Source: Gordionus sp. m RMFG-2023
Taxonomy: Eukaryota; Nematomorpha; Gordioida; Chordodea; Parachordodidae
DNA length: 64,000 bases
Reading direction: 5' to 3'
Assembly (NCBI RefSeq): GCF_954871325.1
Contig: NC_088778.1
Location: forward strand, 19,391,120 to 19,455,119
Of the stretch, positions 15,001 to 24,270 are shown piece after piece; positions within the stretch are counted from its first letter, which is position 1; each line of letters starts with the position of its first letter. The translations under genes were made by a program, and so were the position numbers. The notes beneath the pieces are model-generated. The model searched no databases. It saw only the letters and a list, made by a program, of their open reading frames with translations, and had not been told where the DNA came from.

Positions 15001-17337
15001 AAATAACATCCTTATAATTTTAGGAAGTAGGAGATTTAGCTGGTTATCATTTATTATTTCAATATCATCATTTACTTTATTATTTTGTTGTTTCTCGAGA
15101 TATATAACAACTAGTTGTAAATTATTTACATATTTTGCACTCGATTATCCTTAATTCTTTAATTTAATCTCATTAAAAGAATTCCAAATAATCTTTTTAT
15201 AACCTACCTAGCTATAAATAACTAAGAACATTTTACGCCTAAAATTAATTTATTATAAAAAATCATATAACTGTTAATTTATAACAAAATTTTAACCATA
15301 ATTTTAAGGACCATTAATATTCAAATTTTGGTAAACCTTTAACAGGAAATTTTATAAATTCATAAATGTAATAAATCAAACAATGAATTAGGGTCTTCTC
15401 CACTTACGCAAGTAAGTAAAAATATGAATTTGGAATATATTTTTACAATAATAATTAGTGTAAAATAGAGTTTAATATGAATTTTGAATAAATTTTTACA
15501 ATAATAATATAGTATAAAATAGAGTTTTATATTAATTTCATAAGCAAATTAAATCAAATTCACCAAAAAAAACATTACAAAAATTAACTGATTATATTGA
15601 TATCTATATTGACTAGTCAAAATGTCCAAAATGCTCTACAACTCGAAAAATAAAACTTTATATCTCAAAGAAAAATATTGATTTCAAAGAAAATTTAGAA
15701 TTCACAATATTTGAATTAAGAAATTAATGCGAAATAAGTAATGCCAAAAAATGTGAGAAGGGCAGTGTGGCCAATGATCTTGCTGGTGAATTAGTAATTT
15801 TTTCAGATGTCATAGATTCAAATACCAGTTATATTAAAATCTATTCCCAAACGTTGCAATAAGATTAAATATCCCTCTTTGATTGTTTACAAATTAAAGA
15901 TGGCCTTCTAAATTAAAGCAAATGAAAAGTTATTTGAGATCATTTATGCGGTATGAGCGGTATCGTCATTGGCAATGATTTCTATCGAAAATGCGACTTA
16001 AAAGATAAAATTCAAATTACGAGGCTGATTTATTGATAAATACTACTAAACAATTTTTTTTAGAAAATTATCTTTGCAAAGGGAGGGCCTATTAGTGTGT
16101 GCATTTTTTGCGTAGGGCGTCAGATTAACCAGGACCCATACTGATCTTTGAAATTTTTTTTAAAATAAATGATTTAAATTCACCCTAATCATACTAAGTA
16201 CCTTCTGCTCAAATACCCTTTTCAACTGCCCAAACGCCCTCAGATCCCTTGGAAGAGGGACCATTGTATCTACCCATTAGCTTCCTTCAACCAAACCCTC
16301 AATTTCCTTGGGAAAAGGGAGAAAATATTCAGAAATTTTGGATGACTATATATTCATTCCTATTTTTTCCACCACCCTGGCCACTTTCAGTAAGCTCGCC
16401 CTATCGTTTTTAAGGAATTAAGACACCTACATCGGCAAATTTAACGATATATTTCATCAAATATTTTTCTTGAGAGGCTAGCCATGGATATTTTAATTGC
16501 CCTTAGTGTTGTTAAACAGCTCGTTTAAAGCCGATATTTAAAAACGGCTAACTCAATATTTCATCCAAAAAGATATTACGCAAGGCTGAATTTGCTCATA
16601 GAAGGAACAAAGGTCTAGACGTTATCGAAATCTCGAGGCTAAGGCAATATTTTCTGGCTAAAATATTGAGTTAGACGTTTTAAAAAACCTGCTCAAAACG
16701 AGCTGTTTAACAATACTAATTGCCCTTTAAAATGAAATTTAATTTTCATTGATTTTTGCAAATTAAAAAAAAACATTTTAAGAGATTTCCCAAATATCGA
16801 AAAATATATTTCAATTTTAATACTTATCCTGATTCTTGATATTATGGACTAAGATTCGATTATTTAATATAATTTAATTTTACATCGGAATGTAAACAAC
16901 CAAATATGTTAAATAAGGGAATCGAAAATATTTACACACAACACAAGACATTGATTGAAGAATTATTAGATCAAATTCTCAAAATAAAATTAAAAGAAAA
17001 TTTATATCCATATTTTGGATCTATTAAAAATGAAAAGTAAAAAATAAATATGTTTATCAATCTAAAAATACTCAATAGGTTTAGCGACATTGTAATATAT
17101 ATTGTTGGCGGTTTGACATATGAAGAGATATTAGCAACATACATGTTCAATAAAAATAACAATTCTGGACCACAAGCTATGCAAGTGTTAATAGGAGGCA
17201 CAAATATTTTGAATAGTCAAATGTAAGTATCAAATATTATTAATTTTTATAATTAGACATGGAAAAATTCGTCTAGCTAACTTAAACATTCCATATTCAC
17301 CTTGTCATTTTTACCTTTTGCATTTAGGAATCACTAA
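1..17337 (+). CDS. VPS45: VPS45 gene, 3' half (exons 1-37, 8845-9015, 9062-9220, 11085-11192, 16918-17036, 17079-17222, probably 17328-17337)
   Basis: VPS45 is a Sec1/Munc18-family protein that binds syntaxin-type SNAREs and controls endosomal and trans-Golgi vesicle fusion in the cytosol. Six exons translate, in one continuous frame, into the C-terminal half of the family. Recognisable stretches in order are [25 protein letters not shown] with [28 protein letters not shown] with [19 protein letters not shown] with [10 protein letters not shown], and [10 protein letters not shown] with [12 protein letters not shown]. These follow the order of animal VPS45. The N-terminal half lies upstream of the window. 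Introns are 8807, 46, 1864, 5725, 42 and probably 105 bp; the long ones are filled with transposons. Each inferred splice keeps the frame with GT-AG ends. The last exon is uncertain. Seen: frame, splice sites and motifs. Known: family role. Inferred: gene identity, which I hold firmly. Confidence 0.93.
899..2197 (+). mobile_element. hAT relic with TTTAAATCGCGATTTAAA subterminal repeats
   Basis: The ends read TACGGCTGTGCAT and (reverse) TAGGGGTGGCCAAT, imperfect hAT-like termini. Near both ends lies the palindrome AAATCGCGATTT. A + strand ORF at 1515-1832 carries the transposase dimerisation region: [11 protein letters not shown], then [24 protein letters not shown] and FLFKQLNSN, the hAT pattern of P-EWW, SERxFS, K-RN-L and a closing LF-QLN. 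No clear 8-bp duplication, and the BED end of the protein is missing. It sits in the first VPS45 intron. Confidence 0.75.
2972..3565. repeat. Probable hAT derivative with GGTTCGGTTCG subterminal repeats
   Basis: Both sides carry clusters of GGTTCGGTT/GGTTCGTT, and the right end reads (reverse) CAGGGGTACGAACCGAAC, resembling the termini of the element at 56576-57132. No protein remnant was recognised and the left end is degraded, so boundaries are approximate. Lies inside the 2600-4222 inverted-repeat element. Confidence 0.45.
3736..3955. mobile_element. Short foldback hAT-type MITE (TAGTGTTGTTA ends)
   Basis: Ends TAGTGTTGTTATACGGC and (reverse) TACTGTTGTTAAACGGC frame a largely palindromic body with AACTCAATATTT and CTCGAGATTTC. 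It is a degraded relative of the copy at 16504-16718. Flanking 8-mers tatgagac and cataagat differ only by transitions, compatible with an old target duplication. Confidence 0.6.
4358..4420. repeat. Strong hairpin with CGCGAATTCGCG
   Basis: Left arm TATTCGCCGCGAAGTATACA pairs with the right arm TTTGTATACTTGGCCGCGAA, loop about 15 bases. The right arm itself contains the 12-bp palindrome CGCGAATTCGCG. Probably a fragment of a foldback element. Confidence 0.55.
5744..5974 (+). pseudogene. hAT transposase N-terminal fragment (BED finger remnant)
   Basis: Encodes 76 residues with [10 protein letters not shown], the His half of a BED zinc finger; the expected first Cys pair is lost (only one Cys, in DCQ). 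A lysine-rich linker follows, typical of hAT proteins between the finger and the catalytic part. Inactive. Confidence 0.7.
7707..8354 (-). mobile_element. tRNA-derived SINE with internal tandem repeats
   Basis: Inserted in the hAT at 5422-8633 with a 10-bp duplication tttgttatat at 7697-7706 and 8355-8364; a second copy of the hAT (13290-14051) lacks it. On the minus strand the 5' end holds a pol III promoter: A box TGGCCTAGTGGG (8331-8342) and B box GGTTCAATCC (8288-8297) with tRNA-like spacing. The 3' end on that strand is A-rich. The middle (7797-8040) is a degenerate tandem array of CTCCCACCGGAGTATC units spaced irregularly. Small ORFs here are shadows. Confidence 0.8.
8845..9015 (+). CDS. 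VPS45: VPS45 exon
   Basis: Acceptor TTTAAG, then 57 codons beginning [15 protein letters not shown] and ending with HLKDLQ. Contains [14 protein letters not shown] and [11 protein letters not shown], matching the helical region of Sec1/Munc18 proteins specific to VPS45. Donor GTTATA, phase 0, into a 46-bp intron. Confidence 0.93.
9062..9220 (+). CDS. VPS45: VPS45 exon
   Basis: 53 codons, phase 0 at both ends, after acceptor ATAATAG. Reads [10 protein letters not shown], then [20 protein letters not shown] and [10 protein letters not shown], ending EKYIK before donor GTAAAT. This is the conserved LVMLYAL-YER block of VPS45. Confidence 0.93.
9672..10029. mobile_element. Long-arm foldback element
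   Basis: Two arms of roughly 150 bp face each other: TATTGGGATATGGAATTTGT at the left is answered by reverse TATTGGAATATGGAATTCAT at the right, and the similarity continues through GGATTTGATCAGAAAT and AGAGTACC-like segments. Loop is short. No protein. Lies in the third VPS45 intron seen here (9221-11084). Confidence 0.65.
10217..10330 (+). mobile_element. tRNA-derived SINE copy
   Basis: tRNA-like head: A-box-like TGGGTCAGTAGGTTGAG and B-box-like AATTCGATTCCC about 45 bases later, then a body starting TTCTGAAGC. Shares layout with the neighbours at 10373, 10731 and 11868. Confidence 0.5.
10373..10490 (+). mobile_element. tRNA-derived SINE copy
   Basis: Head with TGGTTTAATGGGTAAAAGA (A box position) and TTTTCGATTCCC (B box), followed by the shared body TTTTTCTGAAACAAGTCAGC and then AGCAGTTAGA. 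Confidence 0.55.
10535..10830 (+). mobile_element. Two decayed SINE bodies
   Basis: Around 10610 the body motif TTCTGAAGAAATGCCAGCAC with GAGACTGG recurs, and around 10731-10825 a head-like stretch ends TTTTGATTCCAGG before AATCAGCACCATCAG and GAGTTGGAGA. Box sequences are too worn to define ends. Confidence 0.4.
11085..11192 (+). CDS. VPS45: VPS45 exon
   Basis: 36 codons after a strong acceptor (T-rich tract then ACATAG) and before donor GTAATT, phase 0. Reads [10 protein letters not shown], then [20 protein letters not shown] and KGMK. Corresponds to the family stretch with YGG, SDLF and the ITKQFLKGLK helix. Confidence 0.9.
11868..12020 (+). mobile_element. tRNA-derived SINE copy, best preserved B box
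   Basis: Head TAGTGCGGTAGAAAGAG and B box TGATTCGAACCCCC (11917-11930), then body TTTTTTCTGAAACCAACCTC, GACGAGTTAGAGCTAAGG. Sits in the 5.7-kb VPS45 intron. Confidence 0.6.
12347..12560 (-). pseudogene. hAT-like (DUF4371 type) transposase fragment
   Basis: A minus-strand stretch reads [20 protein letters not shown], then [20 protein letters not shown] and [12 protein letters not shown]. This matches the middle of DUF4371/hAT-like proteins, where MSG...VQ-LI...AP-A...CHRLNL...F..I is conserved. Both ends are missing; no TIRs were paired with it. Confidence 0.75.
12961..13127. repeat. Inverted G/C homopolymer pair
   Basis: GTT followed by 11 G and TC (12961-12976) faces GA, 12 C and GTTG (13110-13127) about 135 bp away, so the two ends are inverted repeats. 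Could be termini of a small element or two independent homopolymer expansions. Confidence 0.4.
13290..14051 (+). mobile_element. Internally deleted copy of the 5422-8633 hAT family
   Basis: Starts CTGGGATCCAAACCGAACC, ends (reverse) CATTCCAAACCAAAACGAA-like, flanked by ttgaaaac and atgaaaac (7 of 8 match). The sequence follows the longer copy up to ATGACACATCAAA and then jumps straight to TGATATCATACTAGCAG, the start of the dimerisation motif. It is thus a deletion derivative keeping both ends and the last 45 or so codons. It also shows the family without the SINE. Confidence 0.85.
16504..16718. mobile_element. hAT-type foldback MITE
   Basis: 215 bp with ends TAGTGTTGTTAAACAGC and (reverse) TAGTATTGTTAAACAGC and long imperfect arms including CTAACTCAATATTT. 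Perfect 8-bp target duplication attgccct at 16496-16503 and 16719-16726. No coding capacity. Located just upstream of a VPS45 exon, inside the intron. Worn relatives lie at 3736-3955 and about 32880-33080. Confidence 0.88.
16918..17036 (+). CDS. VPS45: VPS45 exon
   Basis: Starts after AAATAAG with [20 protein letters not shown] and then [11 protein letters not shown], the family's VYTQH...[10 protein letters not shown] block. Ends two bases into a codon at donor GTAAAA, followed by a 42-bp intron. The acceptor has little pyrimidine tract. Confidence 0.93.
17079..17222 (+). CDS. VPS45: VPS45 exon
   Basis: One base completes a codon after acceptor CAATAG, then [20 protein letters not shown], a short N-rich insertion, and [14 protein letters not shown]. 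This is the family's IGGATYEEA...LGGTT-HN signature near the C terminus. Ends two bases into a codon at a consensus donor GTAAGT. Confidence 0.93.
17328..17337 (+). CDS. VPS45: VPS45 candidate terminal exon
   Basis: The best acceptor downstream of the last sure exon (pyrimidine-rich then GCATTTAG) continues the frame as M-N-H and a TAA stop. This would make the C terminus a little shorter than in other animals, where about 20 more residues follow. A farther exon cannot be excluded. Confidence 0.4.
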
Positions 17338-17437
17338 AATAGTAATCGAATAAATACTTATTCGTATTCGTATAAATAATAACCATTATTCGATTCGAAA
17401 ATTAAAAATTTTAAAATATTTTCAAAAGTGAAAAAAT

Positions 17438-18153
17438 TAGGGGTGTATGATACCACTTTTTGGAGGCCGATCCCCAATATTAAATTGATATCGACCGATT
17501 ACCGATCCGATATCATATCTAATTTTGTATTCTGTAAAGATACCATTGGTTTTAATTTTTAATAAACATCTATAATTTAACTATACCATAACTTATGTCA
17601 TTTAAATATATTATAATGATCAGTTATAGTTTATATTCAATTCAATAAAATATTTTTATTGTTAAATCACTTTTATATAATAAGTAACACATTAATTTAT
17701 ATACATAATAAGTAATAAACAAATATATATGAAATTTGAAATAAATATTTAAAATAATATTTAACATTAATATATCGAAGATTTCTTTTTAGAAATACCA
17801 AAATTTCCAATTTATCAGAGGTCAGCCTGCGGTGATGGTAACTGTCAATATCACCAGCTTCACTAAAAACTGATTCTGAAGAGATTATCGCACATTTTTA
17901 TAAACAGAATGCGCAAAAAAATAACAATATGGCAGAATGTTTATTAATATTATTAATGGATTTCGATTTTATTTATAAAAATAAAAGATTTTAGATATAA
18001 ATCTTTTTAAAAATTTTATAACATTTTATTTTTGTTAAAGACGCCATTTTATATCAAATCGGATTGGGAAATTTTATAATATTGGCCGATAACCGATATT
18101 TTAAAATGGATGAATATCGGCCCGATCCGATAAAAAATATCGGTGTATCCCTA
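17438..18153 (-). mobile_element. hAT derivative with C-terminal transposase remnant
   Basis: 716 bp between TAGGGGTGTATGATA and (reverse) TAGGGATACACCGATATT, with perfect 8-bp duplication gaaaaaat (17430-17437, 18154-18161). Subterminal CCGATATT/AATATCGG motifs lie at both sides. On the minus strand about 17905-17781 reads SSESVFSEAGDIDSYHHRRL and [13 protein letters not shown], the hAT dimerisation motif. Lies directly after the VPS45 coding end. Confidence 0.88.
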
Positions 18154-18161
18154 GAAAAAAT

Positions 18162-21100
18162 GGTTTATTGAATATAAAAAAATGAGGAACATGTTGAATC
18201 TTTCAAATATTTATGAATGATTTTAAATTATTTTATATTTTTAATAACAGTGATTTTTAATTCGATAAATTTAGAACATTTTTATCGAATAATAAAAAAG
18301 AATATTATTTTTCAGGGTTCAGGAACTTGATCGAAATCGACTTTCTAAGAGGGGCGAACCCTCCCTTGGTCCAATTACCCCAGGTTCAATTAGTTGCATA
18401 TATTGGTCTCTGTTTAATTTATGGTCTCAAAATGCCTAACCAAACAATTTCAAATTAATGAACCCGAATTCAATAATATTTTCATTATTCATATTCAATT
18501 TGAATTGTCGAATAGGAATTTCAGGATTAAAATTCTATTTGAATTTTTGAATCAAAATTTTACTATTCATATTCGTAAAATACGATTCAAAGCGAATCGA
18601 ATAAAGAATTACTTACTTTATGTATCTGTACCAAGTCAAATGCATAATCATATCATATCATAATCATATTGATTTGGGAGGTTGTATATTAACAACTAAT
18701 ATTATTAGAATCGAAACCTATAGCACACAATATTCTTTAAACCTATATTATCAACTTTTTTCTCTATAAAAACTAATTTTAAAATTCTATATAGATAATT
18801 ATATATAAATATAGCAGATATGCGCCGATACCACAATACGATTTTTTTTTAAATGATCCAAAAAAACCCTGTTTATTTGAAAAAAGAATATAATACGATT
18901 TTTCCATTTCCATAAAAAAAAATTTTATTTTTGTAATTTAGAACATTGATTTTTAATTATTTTAAGCTCAATTTATTTAACACTTTAAAATTTATTCTAT
19001 TATTGAAAAAATTTCAATATCGAAATTAATTTTAAATAACAATATTTCAATTTTACAATGTATTTACAAATGATAAGCTTTTCTTGAGTCTCTATATAGA
19101 CCTTGAAAAAATGATTAAATAATTAGTTTAATCAATTAAAAAAATCTTTTGAGATCAAATTTTTAATATTATAACAATCTTTAACAAATATTCTAAATTT
19201 CCTTAACATCGGCAGGAATTCCATCTAGAAAAAAAAGAGAAAAATTTAACTAAAGGCACATCAAACACTGAACATTATTCGGTCAACTTAACTTAAAACA
19301 AATTAAACTATTAATGTATGATTTAAATTTTTTAAAATATTATTCGCTTCATAATATGCAATAATAATATAATGAAACAAACGCTGGTATTATGTTACAA
19401 AGATAAGGCAAATCAATGTTAAATTAGGAACCGTAAATTAAATACAATCTTAATTAGTTTGATAGTTCATCAATCAATATAAAATATAATTTCATATTTC
19501 ATCAATCTTTTGATTTATAATTTATATTAGTATACATATATAATTTATATAAAGGTTTTTAGATACCTTGGATCAATTTTCTCATTCTTCAAGTGGAATA
19601 TAAATGAATTGCCAGCCATTAATATTTTCTATGTTTATTATGTTATTAAGTTTATGACATAATTTTATTATATTTTATAAAATTTTTATGAATAAACTAT
19701 ATTTGATAAATATATAATAAATCTTATGTAATATCAAGATTTGTTTTTATACTCTTGAATTTCAAATCAAAAAGCTAGAGCTATCAAAATCATTGATTTT
19801 TTTTAGAAAACTGAATTGTAGAAAAGCATCAACATATAATAAAACATAAGATATAAACAAATATAATTAATACCTTATACATGTTTTAAGCTCATATTCC
19901 TATTTTATGTTGGTACTACAACTAGGGTTTATGGAGTAAAAAATATTTTGAGGGGCAGGGGAGTAATTTTTTGATGTGTTGTCTCTCATTTTTTTCTCCC
20001 ACGAAGACGAGTTTCAACCCGACTCCTTTCGAAATTTTTTATTAGTTTGCATATATTATAACTAAGAAAAAATTTTTTTTTAGCCTCCAACTTCAAACAG
20101 CGGCTAAGATACGGGCCTCTAAAAGTCGAAAAAATGAGAAATTTTGGGTAAAATGTACTCCCTTTAATTTTAAATATCTTTGGTAATTGAGTTAGATGTC
20201 ATTTAAATTTCTTTATATAGTGTTATATAATGTTAAATATTGGTAAAATAATTTAGATGTTAAAAACCCAGAAATGATCATAAAATCACATCAGCATTTT
20301 TTATTTCTCGGCCGAGCACAGTCTTAGAAAATATGGCATTTTAATCATTAGTTAATTGTAAAAATTTGTAATAAATATTTATTTAATAAATCATTAATAA
20401 TAAATTTAAGCCAAAATATTTTATGTATTTAAATAAAAAATTAATAGTGGGGGATGGGGGCGGGGTGGCTATTCTTGATTTATGTAATATACTTACTCCT
20501 TAAAATTGGTATTTTTTTTATTTTTTTAGAGTTACAATCCATTCAATTTTGATAAAAATATACTTTTGCAAAGGCCTAAGAAATGTACTTCCATGAATGA
20601 TTAACCAGAATTCACTAACGATAAAATATGCTTTGACAAAATTGCATGCTTTAACCAGTATCACATTTTAACAACATCTATATTTCACATATTAGTGATC
20701 CTACCCTTGAACATATTTATGATTCATCACCATTAATGGGCGATATATCAATTAAGAAGAAACGCTTAAGCGATTAGAGATATCCTATATTATAAAAAAT
20801 TGAAAATCTACGAAAAAATTAAAAAAGACGTTTAGAAAATTTTGCCAGAAGGGTTAATATTAAGAATGAATATGAAATTATTAAGTAATCAAAAAATAAA
20901 TTTTAAACATATTCTCTTTCAAAAATACGAAAAACTTACCAAAAAAAATCAAAATAACCCGAATGAGGGAACTTACAAAAATCAATGAGCTTATGAAAAA
21001 TATAAGAACTTGCAAAAATCAATCAAAAAACTTACAAAGACAACTAAATAATAACTCAGTAAATCTTTATTATTAAAAAATTCTTATTTATAAAGCAAAA

Positions 21101-21900
21101 ATTAAGATCATCAAAATTTAAAAAAATATGTTTTATAATTCTTTTTATTACAATAATCTTAAGAAAATTCAATAATATATTTTATAATCTTTTTAAAAAA
21201 TTTCCAAAAAAAATTAATAATAATTAACAATCATCTTTGAAAAATTCAATTATTTTTCTACAATAGTCTTGAAAAAATTTAATAATCATAAAAAATATCT
21301 AGAGAAAAAAAATGTTATCTTAAAATGATTGACATTTTATATAAAAAATATTGATTTAAAAATCCAACAGTTATGACATTCTCAAGATATTGACCGTTTA
21401 CCAAATTCTTGGAATCTAGAAACAAGGAGAATTTTCTACGACTATATTCATGGCAAGGATAGCTATTGGTTAAGGAAAAAGGTGTTTTCTCCATTCCAAA
21501 TATTATAAAGGCAGAGAGTGTTTTTAGTGACTATATTATAGATATTATTAGAAAATTTCATACTTCCGATTAAAAGAGTTGTCGAATGCTTGGTAAAATC
21601 TTTTTTTTAATTAATAAAGACTAAAAGAGAAAAATGAAATGCTATTTTATTTAATTATGGACCAAATTTTTAAAATTTTAAACTAAAATGAATAGTTTTC
21701 TTAAATCAAAATTATTTATCAAACATGTTTTCTTTTCTGATAGTGTAGTAATTCAATAAATGAATAAAATTTATAATCTAAGCCATTATGAACTCTATTT
21801 TGGAATCAAAGCGGAATGACATTTCTTAGTAATAACCTATGGTAAACATTACCAAAGGTTAGAAGAGCTACCATCAGAGTTCACATTAGAATAAATACTA
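18162..21900. other. AT-rich DNA, nothing recognised
   Basis: I found no gene, paired terminal repeat or family motif here. ORFs are short and of random composition. Short G-rich patches occur near 19955 and 20450-20470. Confidence 0.5.
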
Positions 21901-21905
21901 AACAT

Positions 21906-22062
21906 TTAGCTTGTAGAACCAGAATATTCGATAGTGTTTTTATTTTATGGTAGTCGCAAATATGATTATAACTGATACAAGAGATTAGCTTGTAGAACCA
22001 GAATATTTGATGTGATTTTATTTTACGGTAGTCGCAAATATGATTATAACAACGATACAAGG
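21906..22062. repeat. 79-bp tandem duplication
   Basis: The segment starting TTAGCTTGTAGAACCAGAAT and ending AATATGATTATAAC...GATACAAG is present twice in a row with a few differences. Confidence 0.85.
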
Positions 22063-23323
22063 CATTTTAATGTTAAATGACATTTCTTAAAAATATAAAA
22101 GTGAAAATTAATGTAAAAGTAACTTGTATATAAATAACAGCATAAAAATCATTCATCCGAAAATTATGATTAGCCTTTTAGGGTAAATTAAATTTAAGTT
22201 AAATTTTATTCATATTGTGAAGGTTATTCGATTTAGGCCAGGGTTGTATTGTCCTTAAAAAATTGAAGTACTATAAAAATTAGACGAAACAATTTTTCCA
22301 AAATGTTTAAACATAGTTTTATTTTTTTCATATATCTCTACTGTAGAAATTAATATTTAAGAAAATAATCTTTTAGTTTTTAATAATTATGAAATAAAAA
22401 ATATGGAAATTTAAGCCCGGGGTATCTATTATCCTTTCATGTTTATAGCGTTTCATTGATTTTAAAAAAATTTTTATATAAAAATATGAATTTTAGTAAA
22501 TGTATAAAAAATAAATTGTCAAATATGTTAAATTTATATACCTATATTTCCCAAACTCATAGGATTTTCCATCTTAAGCTTATCATTCTTTTCATTGTTC
22601 ATCTATATCACCCGGAAGAAATTTCACTTAAAACTTTCATATAATTTACAAAAAATAAGTCAATCATATTCAAATTGTCATTCGTGGCCCCAGACAAACT
22701 AGTGGTTTCTAATGTTTTTATAAATTTAGTTATTTTTTTTATTCAAAATAATCTTTACAAAAATGATCAATGCGTACCCTGCCAAAACCTGTCTTAGGTC
22801 TTCACAATTAATTATAAATTTGAAAATATTTAATCAACACAAATATAGTCAATATTTTTATATATGATTAAAGGGTGATTTTATTATCATTTAGAATTAT
22901 TTTTACGTCTGAATAATTTTTATAAAAAAAGTTATTAGTGAAAATGTAAAATTTCAGAAAGTTACTTTTGGTATGTTGAAATTTAAATTTGCATTTAAAA
23001 TTTTTCATGAGCAATTTTGTCCGAAATATTTTTAGTCCTACTTAAGCACTTATTAAAATACATATTTGGCCTAAATTTCAAATCTCAAAGTTTATTAGTT
23101 TTTAAATTTTTTGAAAAGGAAATACCTGTCCCGGGAATACATTATCCCTGGCCTCCCCTATAAAAATAATTTTTTTAATGAAATTAACTTTTGTCTTCAG
23201 AAAATATAAATTTGTACATAGCCACCCCCCTCCTTCCAAAAATTAATTTCCCAGATCTAAGTAACTGTATTTTTAAATATTCAACATACAATTTGAAAGC
23301 TTTTGACTTATTATAATTATAAA
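22063..23323. other. AT-rich DNA, nothing recognised
   Basis: No family motif or repeat pairing seen; the small ORF at 22456 has low-complexity, random-looking composition. Confidence 0.45.
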
Positions 23324-23328
23324 TTAAT

Positions 23329-23697
23329 TGTTGTGTTTTGTACTTTTACAATTACGCATATATATAATTTTAGATACTAGATGTCTGTTAACTTCTACAT
23401 TATATGTAGTCATACATATATATATATATATATTTATATATAGGAGATGTCAGTTATTTTCAACGTTATTTGTATTCATACATATATTTATAATATTATA
23501 TATGAAATGTTTATACATATATTGCTCGTGGAGCAATTATTAATTATCATTGTCTTGGATTTTCTTTTGTTTTGTATTCGGTAAAATCATCTGGTAATAT
23601 TCAGAAAATAAAGTAGTGCAAATCAAATATTCTTTTCCGGAAGGTTTGAAAGTAAGTAAGATAAGGAGGTGGAGAGGTAAGGGAATGTTTTTTTATA
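23329..23697. repeat. Left LTR
   Basis: 369 bp, begins TGTTGTGTTTTG, contains a TATATA microsatellite, and ends GGGAATGTTTTTTTATA. The right LTR differs in the length of the microsatellite and at a few bases. Confidence 0.85.
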
Positions 23698-24159
23698 GTT
23701 GTTGACCGTGAACCAGGATCCGAGGGTATGGGTTAATGCGGGGTAAACAGGTAAATAAATAATATTTTAATATTTTATGTTTAATCGTATATACGCAATG
23801 TACTATGGATTTTATGGAAGAAAAATGGTATGTTAATTGTGGAAGTATATGAGTATACGGGGCAAAGTGTTTGAGGTTTATGTATTTTCATTTTTGAATG
23901 AGTATTTAAATAATTTTAATTCATACATTATAGGGGAGCTATAGTTGTTCATTTTAATATTTGTATTAAAATTTTTAATTTATATCTTTATATTGGGGAA
24001 CTGTAGATGTAAATTTTTATGAATTTAGAAGTAGGGTAGATTAAGTGTTAAGTAAATAATAATAAGATTGAAAGTATGTAAGGGTACTAGGTGGCAGGAT
24101 TGCATTTAATTAAAATAAGTTACACCAACATAAGACCTGGAGGGGGGCGTAACAGATAT

Positions 24160-24270
24160 TGTTATCTCGTGTCAGCTAACTCTTTATTGTGTCAGTTTTT
24201 GTGTCAGCTACCATTAGATATGGTCAAATATCTATTACCTGACAATTTGGTGTCAGGTATTTTGGGAATA
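24160..24270. repeat. GTGTCAG motif cluster inside the LTR element
   Basis: Four GTGTCAG copies occur within about 100 bp, and CCTGACAATTTGGTGTCAGG forms a short stem. The overlapping 69-codon ORF (24091-24300) matches nothing I know. Confidence 0.4.

Noticed and set aside
16971-17201. Minus-strand ORF of 76 codons
   Set aside because: Antisense of two VPS45 exons and the tiny intron between them.
18340-18410. Possible tRNA B box (CAGGTTCAATTAG)
   Set aside because: No A box at tRNA spacing and no fold.
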